Source: Ruminococcus sp. (GTDB taxonomy: Bacteria > Bacillota > Clostridia > Oscillospirales > Ruminococcaceae). From it: a stretch of 60,338 nucleotides of DNA. The stretch is taken from contig NZ_JAHZAX010000013.1 in the NCBI RefSeq assembly GCF_019423705.1, forward strand, positions 1 through 60,338, read 5' to 3'. Positions 1-8,133 of the stretch are shown one piece after another. The notes beneath the pieces are model-generated. The model made no database searches. It was not told the origin of the DNA and saw nothing but the letters and a program-made list of their open reading frames with translations. The translations under genes were made by a program, and so were the position numbers. The stretch's first letter is position 1. Each line of letters begins with the position of its first letter.

Positions 1-1
1 C

Positions 2-78
2 TGGTCGAGGTGACGGGACTTGAACCCACGGCCTCTGCGTCCCGAACGCAGCGCTCTACCAAACTGAGCCACACCTCG
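2..78 (-). tRNA. tRNA-Pro (anticodon CGG)
   Basis: The minus strand folds as a complete cloverleaf. The acceptor arm pairs CGAGGTG with CACCTCG and is followed by discriminator A and an encoded CCA. The T-loop is GTTCAAGTC and the 7-nt anticodon loop TTCGGGA sits between CTGCG and CGCAG. The anticodon CGG reads the proline codon CCG. It is a single gene with its own promoter and no adjacent tRNA inside the window. Confidence 0.95.
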
Positions 79-93
79 AAATACCACCTTAGT

Positions 94-122
94 ATTATAC
101 CACACTCCTCCTCCGTTGTCAA
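94..122 (-). promoter_or_regulatory. Promoter of tRNA-Pro
   Basis: A perfect minus-strand sigma-A promoter: TTGACA (117-122), 17-bp spacer, TATAAT (94-99), ending about 15 nt before the mature tRNA 5' end. Confidence 0.85.
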
Positions 123-130
123 CCCCCCCC

Positions 131-166
131 TTTTTAATTCGCAGTACAGAGAGTGCGAATTAAAAA
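131..166. repeat. 13-bp perfect inverted repeat
   Basis: Arms 131-143 and 154-166 are perfectly complementary (TTTTTAATTCGCA). A third, partial copy of the right arm (TGCGAATTA followed by A-run) lies at about 180-196. It sits between the divergent tRNA and cyclase promoters and has no U-tail in either direction, so I do not call it a terminator. It could be a protein site or a remnant. Confidence 0.5.
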
Positions 167-225
167 AAGTCCAGTTCTATGCGAATTAGAAAAAAATTCT
201 TCATATATTTTGTATATATTATGCA

Positions 226-254
226 TTGAAAATGGCGAAAAAATGCGATATAAT
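226..254 (+). promoter_or_regulatory. Promoter of the diguanylate cyclase gene
   Basis: TTGAAA (226-231), 17-bp spacer, TATAAT (249-254). This gives an AT-rich untranslated leader of about 60 nt. Confidence 0.75.
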
Positions 255-321
255 GTATTTATTAAAGTATGTTTATTTTGTTTATGGCTGCTAACTAAAA
301 CAAGAAAGAGCAAATTGTAAA

Positions 322-1392
322 ATGAGATTGAAAAAAGAATTTAATGTGGCAAAGGGCCTCTTCTCCGAACGGGATATCTATTTCGTTGGCGACCTGATCC
401 TGCTGGTGGGTCACATTGTTTATCTTGCGCTTTTTAGGTATCTTGGTATACACGAAATGGTGCACTATAACTACATCAGCATTGCCGTTTATGCATTTAT
501 GGCATTCGCTCTAACTAATAAAAAAAATGTCCCGAGCTTCGTCTACCTCACTTTGGTGGAGATCATTATCCACGCCTGCCTCGGCGCTTATTACGTCGGG
601 TGGATGACGGGCTTTACGCAAATAATGCTCTGCATTATCCCTATGCCGTTCTATCTAAGTCCGAATAACAAGAAAATCCCATATCTGCTGTCAACTATTG
701 ATGTTATAATATTCATTATTATGCGGCTTTTTATCATAAATCGAACCAGCCCTTATCAGCTTGATATGGTAAAGACTAACATCGTCTATATCTATAATAC
801 CATTTGCAGCTTCGTTGTCATCATCTACGTCTCGGCGATCTATATTTTCGCTGTTGAGAAAAACAGGCGTGAGGCCGACGCTAAGAACGAAACGCTGCAA
901 AAGCTTGCGACTATCGACCCACTGACGCAGCTTTTCAACCGCCGTGCTATGATGGACTATATCAAAATTATCCAGCAAAGCGCTAGAAACGTCAACAGTG
1001 AGTATGTGCTCTGCCTGGGCGATATCGATGACTTCAAGCACGTCAACGATAATTACGGCCACGATGTCGGCGACAAGGTGCTGAAAACTGTTTCGGAGAT
1101 CATCGCAAATACTGTCCCGACCGAGGGCTATGTCTGTCGTTGGGGTGGCGAGGAAATTCTCTTCGTTGTGCCGTCCGCCGGTACTGAACAGGGCGTGAAG
1201 ATCGCAGAGGAGATATGCCGCCGCATAAACAGCACCGTCTTTGACGAAGGTGCTGGACAGTTCCGCATTTCAATGACTTTCGGCGTTTACTCCGTCAGCC
1301 CCGAAGAGAACTATGACGTTGGCATCTCAACGGCTGATAAGCTGCTCTATAAGGGTAAAAATCAGGGAAAAAACTGCGTTGTTTATAAATAA
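322..1392 (+). CDS. Membrane-bound diguanylate cyclase (GGDEF)
   Basis: Predicted to make cyclic di-GMP from two GTP at the inner face of the membrane. Residues 18-180 contain about six hydrophobic segments. A GGDEF domain fills residues 190-356, with the DPLT entry motif at 199-202, metal-binding Asp234 in GDIDDFK, and the signature loop present as GGEEI (275-279). The inhibitory RxxD site normally found just before the GGDEF loop is absent, so product inhibition is probably lacking. No PAS or other named sensor domain is recognised, so the membrane region is the likely sensor. The ribosome site is weak (AGAAAGAG). It is a monocistronic gene bounded by its own promoter and a strong terminator. 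Confidence 0.9.
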   Translation: MRLKKEFNVAKGLFSERDIYFVGDLILLVGHIVYLALFRYLGIHEMVHYNYISIAVYAFMAFALTNKKNVPSFVYLTLVEIIIHACLGAYYVGWMTGFTQIMLCIIPMPFYLSPNNKKIPYLLSTIDVIIFIIMRLFIINRTSPYQLDMVKTNIVYIYNTICSFVVIIYVSAIYIFAVEKNRREADAKNETLQKLATIDPLTQLFNRRAMMDYIKIIQQSARNVNSEYVLCLGDIDDFKHVNDNYGHDVGDKVLKTVSEIIANTVPTEGYVCRWGGEEILFVVPSAGTEQGVKIAEEICRRINSTVFDEGAGQFRISMTFGVYSVSPEENYDVGISTADKLLYKGKNQGKNCVVYK

Positions 1393-1411
1393 AAATACGA
1401 ATACAGATAGC

Positions 1412-1457
1412 AAAACGGATAATTCTCACATCTGCGTGAAAATTATCCGTTTTTTTG
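1412..1457. terminator. Bidirectional intrinsic terminator
   Basis: A 13-bp stem (AAAACGGATAATT 1412-1424 with AATTATCCGTTTT 1441-1453) plus an inner TCAC/GTGA pairing, followed by a T-run on the plus strand. It lies between convergent genes and can serve both. Confidence 0.85.
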
Positions 1458-1463
1458 TTGCAT

Positions 1464-2600
1464 TTATTGCCTTGAAAACAGCTTTTTAAGCTTTATCATC
1501 GTCTTTTTGCGGCTGATGAACGGCTTTGTCACAAGCCTTATTATCCAGCAAAACGGCAGCAATATTGGCGCTTTTGCCAGTATCGGATAGGAATAGCACA
1601 TCAAACTGCGGCTTGGGAAAAGTTGTGAAAACAGATAGCCTGCCTTGCCCCTGCGCTTTATCTCGTTGTCAACGCTATTCGCCGTCGTGCCGTATGTTCC
1701 GCAGCCAAGCATATATTTTATCATCTGAGAGTATTTGTCAGTCCGCTCTGCTCCGCCGAAAAGCACCTCCGCAAGACCCACAAGGTCTTTGCACATCTGC
1801 GCAGTTTTTTTTGACAGCATTTGGTCAAAAAGGCTCATATCAAGCTCGCCGCCATAGCGCTCTTTATAAAGGTAAATATCCATAAAAGTGCGTATTCCTG
1901 TGCCTGAACCGTAATAATGCTTTGCGGCGTGGGAGACTATGTAAACAAAAAAATGGCTCTTGTCAAAATCCCAGCGGCAGCCCTTGGGGTCTGTGCACAT
2001 CTTCCAAGGTTCGGTGAAAACGGCTTCAAGGTCGAAATGCTCCGCACCAAAAAGCTGGCGGTGTATCTCTACGTTCATCACAGGCTTTTTCATATAAACA
2101 TCGTGACAGCCTGCGCCGAAATGCTCGGTATAATAGCCCAGCGTGTGCATAATATCCTGCGCTTTTTGGGCGTTTTTGCCGTCGATAAGCAGGTCAATAT
2201 CCGACATAAGCCGCATATCAGACTGGGAATAAATTCCTTTGAGCACAGTGCCTTTCAGCGGCAGATAGCGTATTTTGTTCGCTTCAAGCTGAGCCGAAAT
2301 GCTCTCAAACTCCATTTGCTGGGTGATATCTTTGAACAGCGCCTTGTCACGAACTTCCTGCCACTTGGCGTAAAGCTGTGGCTGGGGCTTGTTTTCAAGC
2401 TTCTCAACAGCATAAAAAGCCGTGTTCGCAACGCTGTGGCTGTTCGCAAGGGCAAAAAGCTTCTCAAAGCTGACGTCGTCTGGCTTCTCCTCGGTTGCAG
2501 AACTTTCCAGCACGCTTTTGAGCAGCTTTATCAGATATTCAAATTCCGAATTTTGTTTTTTCAAACTTTTTGTATGTAAATTATCTGTCGATACAGCCAT
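1464..2600 (-). CDS. Nucleotidyltransferase-family protein (NTP_transf_5 type)
   Basis: A 378-residue protein. The central block LPLKG (about 113-117) followed by SDIDLLID (about 133-140) is typical of the uncharacterised nucleotidyltransferase family PF14907, with the Asp-x-Asp pair as probable metal ligands. I place the start at the ATG at 2600 because AGAAAGGCG lies 5 nt upstream. The longer frame to 2660 would overlap the preceding gene by about 60 nt. It is the last gene of a tight three-gene set with a PqqD-like protein and an S26-type peptidase, which suggests a shared role in handling a modified peptide. The substrate is unknown. Confidence 0.75.
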   Translation of the reverse strand: MAVSTDNLHTKSLKKQNSEFEYLIKLLKSVLESSATEEKPDDVSFEKLFALANSHSVANTAFYAVEKLENKPQPQLYAKWQEVRDKALFKDITQQMEFESISAQLEANKIRYLPLKGTVLKGIYSQSDMRLMSDIDLLIDGKNAQKAQDIMHTLGYYTEHFGAGCHDVYMKKPVMNVEIHRQLFGAEHFDLEAVFTEPWKMCTDPKGCRWDFDKSHFFVYIVSHAAKHYYGSGTGIRTFMDIYLYKERYGGELDMSLFDQMLSKKTAQMCKDLVGLAEVLFGGAERTDKYSQMIKYMLGCGTYGTTANSVDNEIKRRGKAGYLFSQLFPSRSLMCYSYPILAKAPILLPFCWIIRLVTKPFISRKKTMIKLKKLFSRQ

Positions 2601-2601
2601 T

Positions 2602-3087
2602 TTAACGCCTTTCTGTCCTGCAAATTTTATGGGCAATACTGCGGAGCTTGAAATAAACACGCCTTATGAAAAAGCTGCTCCAAAGCCGTTTATACGCCCT
2701 GTACAAAAGCTTTTCCTCCGTAATGAGCCTGCCCTTGCGGTATATTTTCGACACCTTTGCGATGATGTTATCGTCCGTTATTCCGCCTTCAAGGCTGAGC
2801 TGATTATCGCCGCAAATTATGTAGCCCTCGTCGGTGGTTTTTATGACCCTGTGGAGCACATAATGCCCGTTATCACGGCGGTAAAAGGCGATATCCCCCG
2901 CTTTAAGCCTGCTCTTTGGCTTCACAAGGCAAACGCTGTCACGCCCCTGTTTTATCAGCGGCAGCATACTTGTACCCTTTGGATAAATTCTAAATTCGCC
3001 GCCGCTTTCAAGCACAAAGCGTATGGTGTCGTCATACTCGGAAAGCGCAAACTCGCTCTCGCTTTTCGGCATTTTATCAGTCAACAA
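2602..3087 (-). CDS. S24/S26-family signal-peptidase-like protein
   Basis: A 161-residue protein with the S26-type signature YPKGTSMLPL (catalytic Ser40), then GDIAFYRR, HRV (His79) and CGDNQ. The Ser/His arrangement resembles the ER/SipW-type peptidases rather than the Ser/Lys bacterial leader peptidase. No N-terminal membrane anchor is visible, which is unusual for a leader peptidase. The start is uncertain. A TTG at 3087 has AGGAG 6 nt upstream (inside the end of the PqqD gene), while an ATG at 3072 has no ribosome site. Either way it overlaps or abuts the PqqD gene, implying translational coupling. Probably a leader-cleaving peptidase for an exported or modified peptide (inference). Confidence 0.7.
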   Translation of the reverse strand: MLTDKMPKSESEFALSEYDDTIRFVLESGGEFRIYPKGTSMLPLIKQGRDSVCLVKPKSRLKAGDIAFYRRDNGHYVLHRVIKTTDEGYIICGDNQLSLEGGITDDNIIAKVSKIYRKGRLITEEKLLYRAYKRLWSSFFIRRVYFKLRSIAHKICRTERR

Positions 3088-3340
3088 GCTGTGCTCCTCT
3101 CAGCTTGTCGGCAAAAGCTTTAACGTCCGCTTTCGCCTTGTCCTCGCTGACTTCATAATGCTCAAGCAGCGCCGTCGTGAGCTGCTCCTCGGTCTTGTCC
3201 TCGGAAAGATATTCCCACAGAAAACGGCCTGTTTCGTTGAGCCTTATAATTCCGTTGAAATCACGGCTCGCCTCGCCAACAGCCACAACAACGTTCTGTG
3301 TGCCAACTTTTCTCAATATATAGCCCTCTTTGATCTTCAT
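3077..3340 (-). CDS. PqqD-like peptide-binding (RRE) protein
   Basis: An 87-residue protein with the PqqD fold pattern: an N-terminal beta region, RLNETGRFLWEYL at about 53-65, then a C-terminal helical segment. PqqD proteins are RiPP recognition elements that bind the leader of a precursor peptide and present it to a tailoring enzyme. The ribosome site AGGAG lies 7 nt before the ATG. It is first in the set with the S26-type peptidase and nucleotidyltransferase. No precursor-peptide gene or radical-SAM enzyme is visible nearby, so the partner is either encoded elsewhere or is of a different kind. Confidence 0.75.
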   Translation of the reverse strand: MKIKEGYILRKVGTQNVVVAVGEASRDFNGIIRLNETGRFLWEYLSEDKTEEQLTTALLEHYEVSEDKAKADVKAFADKLRGAQLVD

Positions 3341-3391
3341 AATGATTCTCCTGTTTTTTACTTTTTGTTATTGTCTAGCATATTTGTCATT

Positions 3392-5854
3392 TTAATTGTG
3401 CATAATTTCAAGCTCTGCTGAAAACTCCTCTGCGGTCAGCGGTTTGGAAAGATTGGCTTTCTTCACCTCGACTGTAACAGGCTCTTTGCCATGGATATCG
3501 AACCAGTTGTCAGAGAAAACGCAGTCGGCATTTTTTAGGCTCAGACACACGCTCTTTGCGTAATTTTCTGCGCAGAGCGTCACCGCAAAGCTGTCCTCGC
3601 TTTCGGACACGCCGAATGTGATATTTGGCTCAAGGAAGGTAAATTCCTTCGGGCGGACGAAAAGTGTCGTGCCGCCGCTGAGTGTAACGCCGTTTTCGAT
3701 GATCGAATATTCAAGATACTTCTCACGGCGGTCTGTGCGGCTTTCAAGCTCGTCCGCAAGGTCGATCGTCAGCACGTTTTCGGCGGTCAAAGCCGCAACG
3801 CTTACCTGCTTTTCACCGCTGGTTATTATCTCAGCCTTGTTGTTGCGCAGCGTCCATTTTACAATGCCGTCAAATGGCTTTCTACGCTCGTTGGAGATAT
3901 TGAGGACAGGCTTATTGATATCGCTGTCGTCGCAAGATATAAGGCAAGGCGCATAGAATTTTCTAGCATAGTAATGGAGACCTTTCCACCTGCCGAAATA
4001 GTCGATACTCGACCAAGAAATAACAGGGTTTGAATCATTGACCTGCCAATATGCCGAGCCCATACATCTGCCCCTTGCTCTTCTCATATGCTCAACATTT
4101 GAACGTATGCAGTCCGCCTGCACAAGCTGAGATGAATAGATGAGCTGGCGGAAATCGTATGGATAACGAACCATTTGCGCAAGGTAATACATAATCTTTT
4201 CGTTGCCTTGAACGCATTTTTGGTGGGCTTCCATTACAGGTGAACAGAGGTCGAAATCGCCCTTTGCCTCGTCCGCAAATTCACGACAGGTATTAATATC
4301 CGGAACGCTTTCAAAGCCGTATTCCGAACAGAAGCGGTAATAGAATTCACGGAAAGCCTCGATAGGCTTGAAGTTGTGCCAAACGTCCCAATAGTGCATA
4401 TCGCCGGCGTGATTTGATGAAGCGTCTTTAAATCCGCCGCCAGATGAAGGTGACGACGGCCAATAGAATGTGTTTTCGCAAGGGTCAAATTCTTTCAGAA
4501 CTTGCGGTATTATCTCCTCGAATATGATGAGATAGTCACTCTTTGCTTCCTCATCCTCGGGGAGACCCCAGTATTCCCAAGCGGATTCTATCTCGTTATT
4601 GCCGCACCAAAGACCTAACGATGGGTGATTGCGCAGGCGGATAACATTGTCACGGATCTCCCCACGGACAGTTTCTTCAAACTCTTCCGTCAGCAGATAT
4701 GCGGAGCAAGCAAACATAAAGTCCTGCCATATTATAATGCCGTTCTCATCGCAGTAATCGTAAAAATACTGGTCGGGATAATATCCGCCGCCCCACACTC
4801 TTATAAAATTATAGTTGGCGGCTTTGCAGTCGGCAAGAAGCTTTCGTGTCTTTTCCTCATTGCAGCGTGTTACTATCTGATCTTCGGGGATATAATTTGC
4901 GCCCATTGCGAATATCTTCACGCCGTTGTTTATAAAGCAGAATTCCTCGCCCCACCCGTCCTTTTCCTGTGAAACTGTCAGCGTTCTAAGGCCAATGCGC
5001 TGAGAATTCTCATCGGCGGCAACGTCATTATCCAGCAGCTTGACCGTCACATTATAAAGCGGCTGCTTGCCGTAACCATTTACCCACCAAAGCTGAGGGT
5101 CGGCGATATCAAGGGCGGTCTCGTAATACTCGCTCTTATCATCGAGTGATATAACGCTTTCAGCAACAGCCTTGCCCTGTGGGTCAAAAACTGTGACGGA
5201 AGCCTTCTGACAGCCGTGGTTTTCGATATGCAAAACAGCTTTCAGCGTGACATTGCCATCAACGTGGAGCTGGCTGTAATAAACGTCAAGTATGCGACCC
5301 TTTTCGGGGATAACAAGGGTAACGTCACGCCAAATGCCCATATCTGGGAGCATTGGGCCCCAGTCCCAGCCGAACATACAATGGGCTTTTCTGATGTGAG
5401 TATAGCCTGTCATAGTGGAATCAACACCCCAAAGGTGGCGCTTTTCGTCCATTTCCTTTATGTACTGATTAGGCGATTTTATCTTGACTGTGAGGGTGTT
5501 CTCACCTGCTTTGAGTATGCCGTGAACGGGAAATTCCCACATTCTGTGCATATTGTTCACTCTGCCAAGGTGCTTGCCGTTAAGGTAAACTTCGGCGATA
5601 GTGTCGATACCGTCAAAATGCAGGACTGTGAACTGACAGTCTGCGGCGGTGTTGTCGGCGGTAAAAGTGGTCTCAAAATCATAATCATCGTCGCATATCT
5701 GTGTCGAGATATACTCGTTCTCACGATAGTAAGGATCGGGAATTTTTTTATAGTCAAGCAGGGTCTTGTATACCGAGCAAGGCACTTTGCAATCAAAGCT
5801 TTCGGACGAGCCTGCTTTTGTCATTTTCCAGTTTTCGTTAAGGGATATTCTCAT
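3392..5854 (-). CDS. Beta-mannosidase, glycoside hydrolase family 2
   Basis: An 820-residue cytoplasmic enzyme without a signal peptide, predicted to hydrolyse terminal beta-mannosides from imported manno-oligosaccharides. It has the GH2 order: jelly-roll sugar-binding domain (about 1-190), Ig-like domain (about 190-300), TIM barrel (about 300-640) and C-terminal beta domains. The acid/base is Glu421 in WCGNNE and the nucleophile Glu511 in FCSEYG. The N-terminal beta-mannosidase pattern (HFDGIDTIAEVYLNG, GWDWGP) separates it from beta-galactosidase. The ribosome site GAAAGG lies 10 nt before the ATG; that SD-to-ATG stretch resembles the repeats of the array RNA at 10.3-11.3 kb. The ManA isomerase and PTS genes could handle downstream products. 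Confidence 0.9.
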   Translation of the reverse strand: MRISLNENWKMTKAGSSESFDCKVPCSVYKTLLDYKKIPDPYYRENEYISTQICDDDYDFETTFTADNTAADCQFTVLHFDGIDTIAEVYLNGKHLGRVNNMHRMWEFPVHGILKAGENTLTVKIKSPNQYIKEMDEKRHLWGVDSTMTGYTHIRKAHCMFGWDWGPMLPDMGIWRDVTLVIPEKGRILDVYYSQLHVDGNVTLKAVLHIENHGCQKASVTVFDPQGKAVAESVISLDDKSEYYETALDIADPQLWWVNGYGKQPLYNVTVKLLDNDVAADENSQRIGLRTLTVSQEKDGWGEEFCFINNGVKIFAMGANYIPEDQIVTRCNEEKTRKLLADCKAANYNFIRVWGGGYYPDQYFYDYCDENGIIIWQDFMFACSAYLLTEEFEETVRGEIRDNVIRLRNHPSLGLWCGNNEIESAWEYWGLPEDEEAKSDYLIIFEEIIPQVLKEFDPCENTFYWPSSPSSGGGFKDASSNHAGDMHYWDVWHNFKPIEAFREFYYRFCSEYGFESVPDINTCREFADEAKGDFDLCSPVMEAHQKCVQGNEKIMYYLAQMVRYPYDFRQLIYSSQLVQADCIRSNVEHMRRARGRCMGSAYWQVNDSNPVISWSSIDYFGRWKGLHYYARKFYAPCLISCDDSDINKPVLNISNERRKPFDGIVKWTLRNNKAEIITSGEKQVSVAALTAENVLTIDLADELESRTDRREKYLEYSIIENGVTLSGGTTLFVRPKEFTFLEPNITFGVSESEDSFAVTLCAENYAKSVCLSLKNADCVFSDNWFDIHGKEPVTVEVKKANLSKPLTAEEFSAELEIMHN

Positions 5855-5885
5855 TGGTCTGTTCCTTTCGGGGATATTTCATAAT

Positions 5886-6965
5886 TTAATTCTTGTCGGC
5901 GATACAGAAAAGGTTTGTCTCCCAAGCGGGATAATAGCTTTCCTGCCGCATAAAAAATCTGTACCCTTTGTGCAGGATGTTTATATACAGCGGCAGGGTG
6001 AAATAGTCATAAGGGCGATGATAAAGTGCGCAGCATATTTTCGGCGCATAGTGTGAAATTGTCTCACGGCTGCCTTTAAGGGCTTCCAAGTCTGCGCCCT
6101 CAACGTCATATTTAACATATGTACAAGGTCTGCCGCCGAGGACGCTGTCAAGGCTTCGTGCCTGGACGGCTTTGCCTGCGGCGTCAACTCTGCCCTGTCG
6201 GCCTGCGCCGCCTGCAAAATTCAGCGTACAGTCCTTTGACCAAGCTGCGGCGTTATGAAGCTCCACATTATCGAAGCCGCAAGCGAGGATATTTTTCTCG
6301 CACTTCTGAAAGTTTTTCCGCTCTGGCTCAAGGGCGTAAATTCTATCATACTGCCCCTTTGTGCGGCGGATGAATTCAAGTGCGGTATCCCCTGTATAAG
6401 CACCAAGGTCGCAATAAATTTCGTTATCGTCAAGGGGAAGCATTTCGGTTATCTTATCCTTATCTGTGAAAATTTCACGGAGAAAGGCGAGGTCGCCCGT
6501 TATTTTATAGGCTGTGAGCTTCTCGAAGGTGAGCTTTGAAAGTTCGTCTGAAAGCAGATCATAGGCTTTTTTTGCTTGTGGAAAAAGCTCCAAGAAGCGC
6601 TCTTTGGAGAAATTCTCCTCACCTGCAACGGCAGTTTCGGGTGCGATAAGAAGGTGCTTTTTCGAGATATTGTCGATACGCTCCATAATTTCGGGCAGGC
6701 TTGTGCCAAAGCCAAGGGCGACTGTTATCTCCCCCGAAAGCTCTTCCGCCTGTGCGAGGGTTAGGACTTTTTTGCCTTGAAAGCTCTGCCCCCTGACGAA
6801 ATCATCGCTGGCGAAAAAGCCTTCGCAGGAAATGCCCCTTGCTTCAAACTCGTCAAGAAGCTTCTGCGCACCGTCGCCCATACCATATATATAGACAGGG
6901 TGGGGACAGTTTTTCAGCCTATCCCAAGAAGAAGGCAGGCTCTCGAAATATTCCCTTGAAAACAT
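5886..6965 (-). CDS. FkbM-family SAM methyltransferase
   Basis: A 359-residue protein with two parts. An N-terminal Rossmann-like region (VYIYGMGDGAQKLL at about 24-37) resembles nucleotide-sugar-binding domains that often precede FkbM modules. A C-terminal methyltransferase (about 175-350) has a SAM-binding motif YCDLGAYTGD (184-193) and acidic ribose ligand Glu213 in ALEPE. FkbM enzymes O-methylate sugars or polyketides, and here a surface glycan is a reasonable guess. The ribosome site is GAGG. It lies 31 nt upstream of the beta-mannosidase on the same strand and could share its transcript. Confidence 0.8.
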   Translation of the reverse strand: MFSREYFESLPSSWDRLKNCPHPVYIYGMGDGAQKLLDEFEARGISCEGFFASDDFVRGQSFQGKKVLTLAQAEELSGEITVALGFGTSLPEIMERIDNISKKHLLIAPETAVAGEENFSKERFLELFPQAKKAYDLLSDELSKLTFEKLTAYKITGDLAFLREIFTDKDKITEMLPLDDNEIYCDLGAYTGDTALEFIRRTKGQYDRIYALEPERKNFQKCEKNILACGFDNVELHNAAAWSKDCTLNFAGGAGRQGRVDAAGKAVQARSLDSVLGGRPCTYVKYDVEGADLEALKGSRETISHYAPKICCALYHRPYDYFTLPLYINILHKGYRFFMRQESYYPAWETNLFCIADKN

Positions 6966-7010
6966 TTTATCAATCCTCGGTTCTAAATCGTTCTAAGCGG
7001 TCATTCTCAG

Positions 7011-7044
7011 AAAAAGGCTTCCGCAGGAAAAGACTGCGAAAGCC
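7011..7044 (-). terminator. Terminator of the PH-like gene
   Basis: On the minus strand GGCTTTCGCA pairs with TGCGGAAGCC (one mismatch) and is followed by TTTTT. It separates the 7.1-7.5 kb gene from the methyltransferase. Confidence 0.75.
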
Positions 7045-7077
7045 CCTATTTACGCTGTTTCAAGCTTCTGCAAAATA

Positions 7078-7494
7078 TCAGAAGCTTCCGTCATCGTCAA
7101 AGTCAAAATCGTCGTGATCGTGAAAATGTCCGTCAGAGCCCACCATATCTCTGCCTCTAACACGGTACTTATCACAGTTGATATTGATATACTTATCAAG
7201 CTGGGCAAGCACGTCTCTAGGCGCTTTGACAGACTTTACCTCCTTGACAGGGGTATCAACATCCTTGACGTTCATTATAATTGTACCGCAGCCAAACATA
7301 CGCTGTCCGAACGGCAGCACAAGCTTTTTATCAATGACACGATAGAGGTCAAGCTCGTCCTCCTCGATGGAAAGGAAGCCCTTTCTTGTTATGAACTTAT
7401 CCTCTGTGAGGAAATATCTTGTGAAAGACAGCGGCAGACCGAAAAGCGTTCTTTTCTTATCTGACCATATATAATTGATAGCGTCCTTTTTCAT
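7078..7494 (-). CDS. Small PH-like (bPH-type) protein with His/Asp-rich tail
   Basis: A 138-residue protein. Residues 1-100 have the alternating hydrophobic pattern and the phrase LSIEEDELDLYRVIDKKLVL seen in bacterial pleckstrin-homology (YdbS/YdbT-like) domains. It has no transmembrane segment. The tail (about 110-138) is dominated by His and Asp (GHFHDHDDFDFDDD) and could bind metal. A strong GGGAGG precedes the ATG. It is monocistronic, with a good promoter and terminator. Function unknown; the domain assignment is by pattern only. Confidence 0.6.
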   Translation of the reverse strand: MKKDAINYIWSDKKRTLFGLPLSFTRYFLTEDKFITRKGFLSIEEDELDLYRVIDKKLVLPFGQRMFGCGTIIMNVKDVDTPVKEVKSVKAPRDVLAQLDKYININCDKYRVRGRDMVGSDGHFHDHDDFDFDDDGSF

Positions 7495-7526
7495 TGACGT
7501 GACCTCCCACTATATTAATTTATATA

Positions 7527-7555
7527 ATTGTAACATAACGATATTATTTTGTCAA
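7527..7555 (-). promoter_or_regulatory. Promoter of the PH-like gene
   Basis: Minus strand TTGACA (7550-7555), 17-bp spacer, TACAAT (7527-7532). Confidence 0.75.
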
Positions 7556-8057
7556 GGAAAAACTCTCTTTGGGATCATAAGCACGAAGTTCGTGACCTTT
7601 GTGGGATCGTCATAAATTATTATTTTCGATTGTATACCACAAGTTCAAAAATCGGGTTGACAATGCAAATATATGAAACTGATTTTACGATCCAGCTTTG
7701 TGTACGCTAAATTAATACGTCACTAAATTTAACGTACAAACATCCAAATAGACAACTTTTTTCGACATTTATTGTCCTTTTTGATACGTTTATCAATGGG
7801 AGAATATACTGATTTGCTGTAATTTTCGGCATTATTCTTTGCAAAATCTGTGTAAAACCCGATTTTACAATTGCGTGTTCATTTATTAGACATTTATGCT
7901 ACACCTATTTTCAGACTTTGCGAATAAATCAGCTGATTTTATGGTTATTTATGTACTACTATCGTAAAAATCAGCGACGTATATTTACAATATATTAACT
8001 AAGTATTACCACAAACTTAACGAATTTGTGAAAAGTCGGAAAATATGAAAGCAACTA
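7556..8057. other. Long AT-rich intergenic region
   Basis: About 500 nt without a supported gene between divergent promoters. It contains a 13-nt palindrome CACGAAGTTCGTG (7582-7594) and a consensus 0A box. No ORF with a ribosome site was found on either strand. The length suggests a regulatory region for the Spo0A-like gene. Confidence 0.6.
7761..7767 (-). promoter_or_regulatory. Candidate Spo0A binding site (0A box)
   Basis: TTCGACA on the plus strand is the reverse complement of the 0A-box consensus TGTCGAA. It sits about 300 nt upstream of the Spo0A-like gene's promoter. A 7-mer can occur by chance, so this is suggestive only. Confidence 0.4.
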
Positions 8058-8086
8058 TTGAAAAGGTCAGCAAATGATGATATACT
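8058..8086 (+). promoter_or_regulatory. Promoter of the Spo0A-like gene
   Basis: TTGAAA (8058-8063), 17-bp spacer, TATACT (8081-8086); the leader is about 40 nt. Confidence 0.75.
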
Positions 8087-8133
8087 CAAATAGGGTCAAA
8101 AAAATGTAAAAAAATTTGAGGAGGAAATTATCA

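Noticed and set aside
131..166. Intrinsic terminator
   Set aside because: The stem is perfect but neither strand has a U-run after it; the T and A runs are inside the stem.
2422..3123. Plus-strand frame of 233 codons opposite the nucleotidyltransferase and peptidase genes
   Set aside because: It is antisense to genes with clear motifs and ribosome sites, and has no recognisable protein family.
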